Below are positions 63,938 through 64,000 of a DNA stretch of 64,000 nucleotides, in pieces. A program made the translations under genes and the position numbers. Numbering within the stretch: position 1 is the stretch's first letter; each line of letters begins with the position of its first letter. The stretch lies in the NCBI GenBank assembly GCA_009760855.2, contig WPIO01000028.1, positions 2,553,501-2,617,500 of the forward strand. Reading direction: 5' to 3'. The DNA comes from Cristatella mucedo. Its lineage: Eukaryota; Bryozoa; Phylactolaemata; Cristatellidae. The notes under the pieces are model-generated. The model was not told the origin of the DNA, did no database searches, and was given only the letters and a program-made list of their open reading frames with translations.

Positions 63938-64000
63938 TAATAATACATTTGATAAAGCGCTCTCAGAGAACTCAATCTCTTTCTAGGTGCTTTACAATTG
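63938..64000 (-). mobile_element. LINE-A copy, cut by the window edge
   Basis: AATAATACATTTGATAAAGC, GCTCTCAGAGAACTCAATCT and CTTTCTAGGTGCTTTACAAT: the reversed LINE-A 3' end. Confidence 0.85.

Overview
This is an intron-rich animal (metazoan) genomic window. It has a spliced Ras-pathway gene with GT-AG introns, CpG-rich promoter-like patches, long (GA/CT)n, (AT)n and (GT)n microsatellites, and many decayed LINEs, tRNA-derived SINEs and DNA transposons. Nothing bacterial was seen: no operons, Shine-Dalgarno sites or CRISPR. The exact phylum cannot be fixed. The main protein is clearly bilaterian-type but divergent, so an invertebrate is the best guess.

Main gene. Positions 42470 to 5366 on the minus strand hold a complete Son of sevenless (Sos) gene, the Ras/Rac guanine-nucleotide exchange factor acting downstream of receptor tyrosine kinases through Grb2/Drk. 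I rebuilt 23 coding exons by hand. All splice phases agree, the summed CDS is 4236 bp (1411 codons plus stop), and the domain order is histone folds, DH, PH, REM, CDC25, then a proline-rich tail with four SH3-binding motifs. The start codon lies in a CpG-rich patch (41.4-43.9 kb). A possible poly(A) signal sits at 4.03 kb. The left 5.3 kb is 3' UTR or flank plus LINE scraps.

Right of Sos. From 43.9 to 60.8 kb the sequence is mostly repeats, with two partial plus-strand gene candidates. One is a malectin-like exon (48323-48493), possibly linked to a TATA/Inr core promoter at 47.09-47.12 kb. The other is the first coding exon of a MARVEL/CKLF-like tetraspan protein (60878-61027), preceded by a second CpG-rich patch (54.5-57.3 kb) that could hold its promoter. 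Neither can be completed inside the window.

Mobile elements. Two CR1/L2-like LINE families are present, LINE-A with (TTA)n tails and LINE-C. One SINE family (SINE-A) shares its 3' tail with LINE-A, which implies LINE-driven mobilisation. A second SINE family (SINE-B), a Tc1 transposase relic split by a LINE-A copy with 7-bp target duplications, and an adjacent hAT-like element with near-matching 8-bp duplications are also visible.

Structural oddities include a perfect 70-bp palindrome (7571-7640), two GC-rich hairpins downstream of Sos, and a 19-bp minisatellite in Sos intron 1 that stays open in all three forward frames. I found no obviously new multi-gene system. The best leads are the palindrome, the enlarged PH-REM linker of Sos, the LINE/SINE tail partnership and the malectin-like gene.
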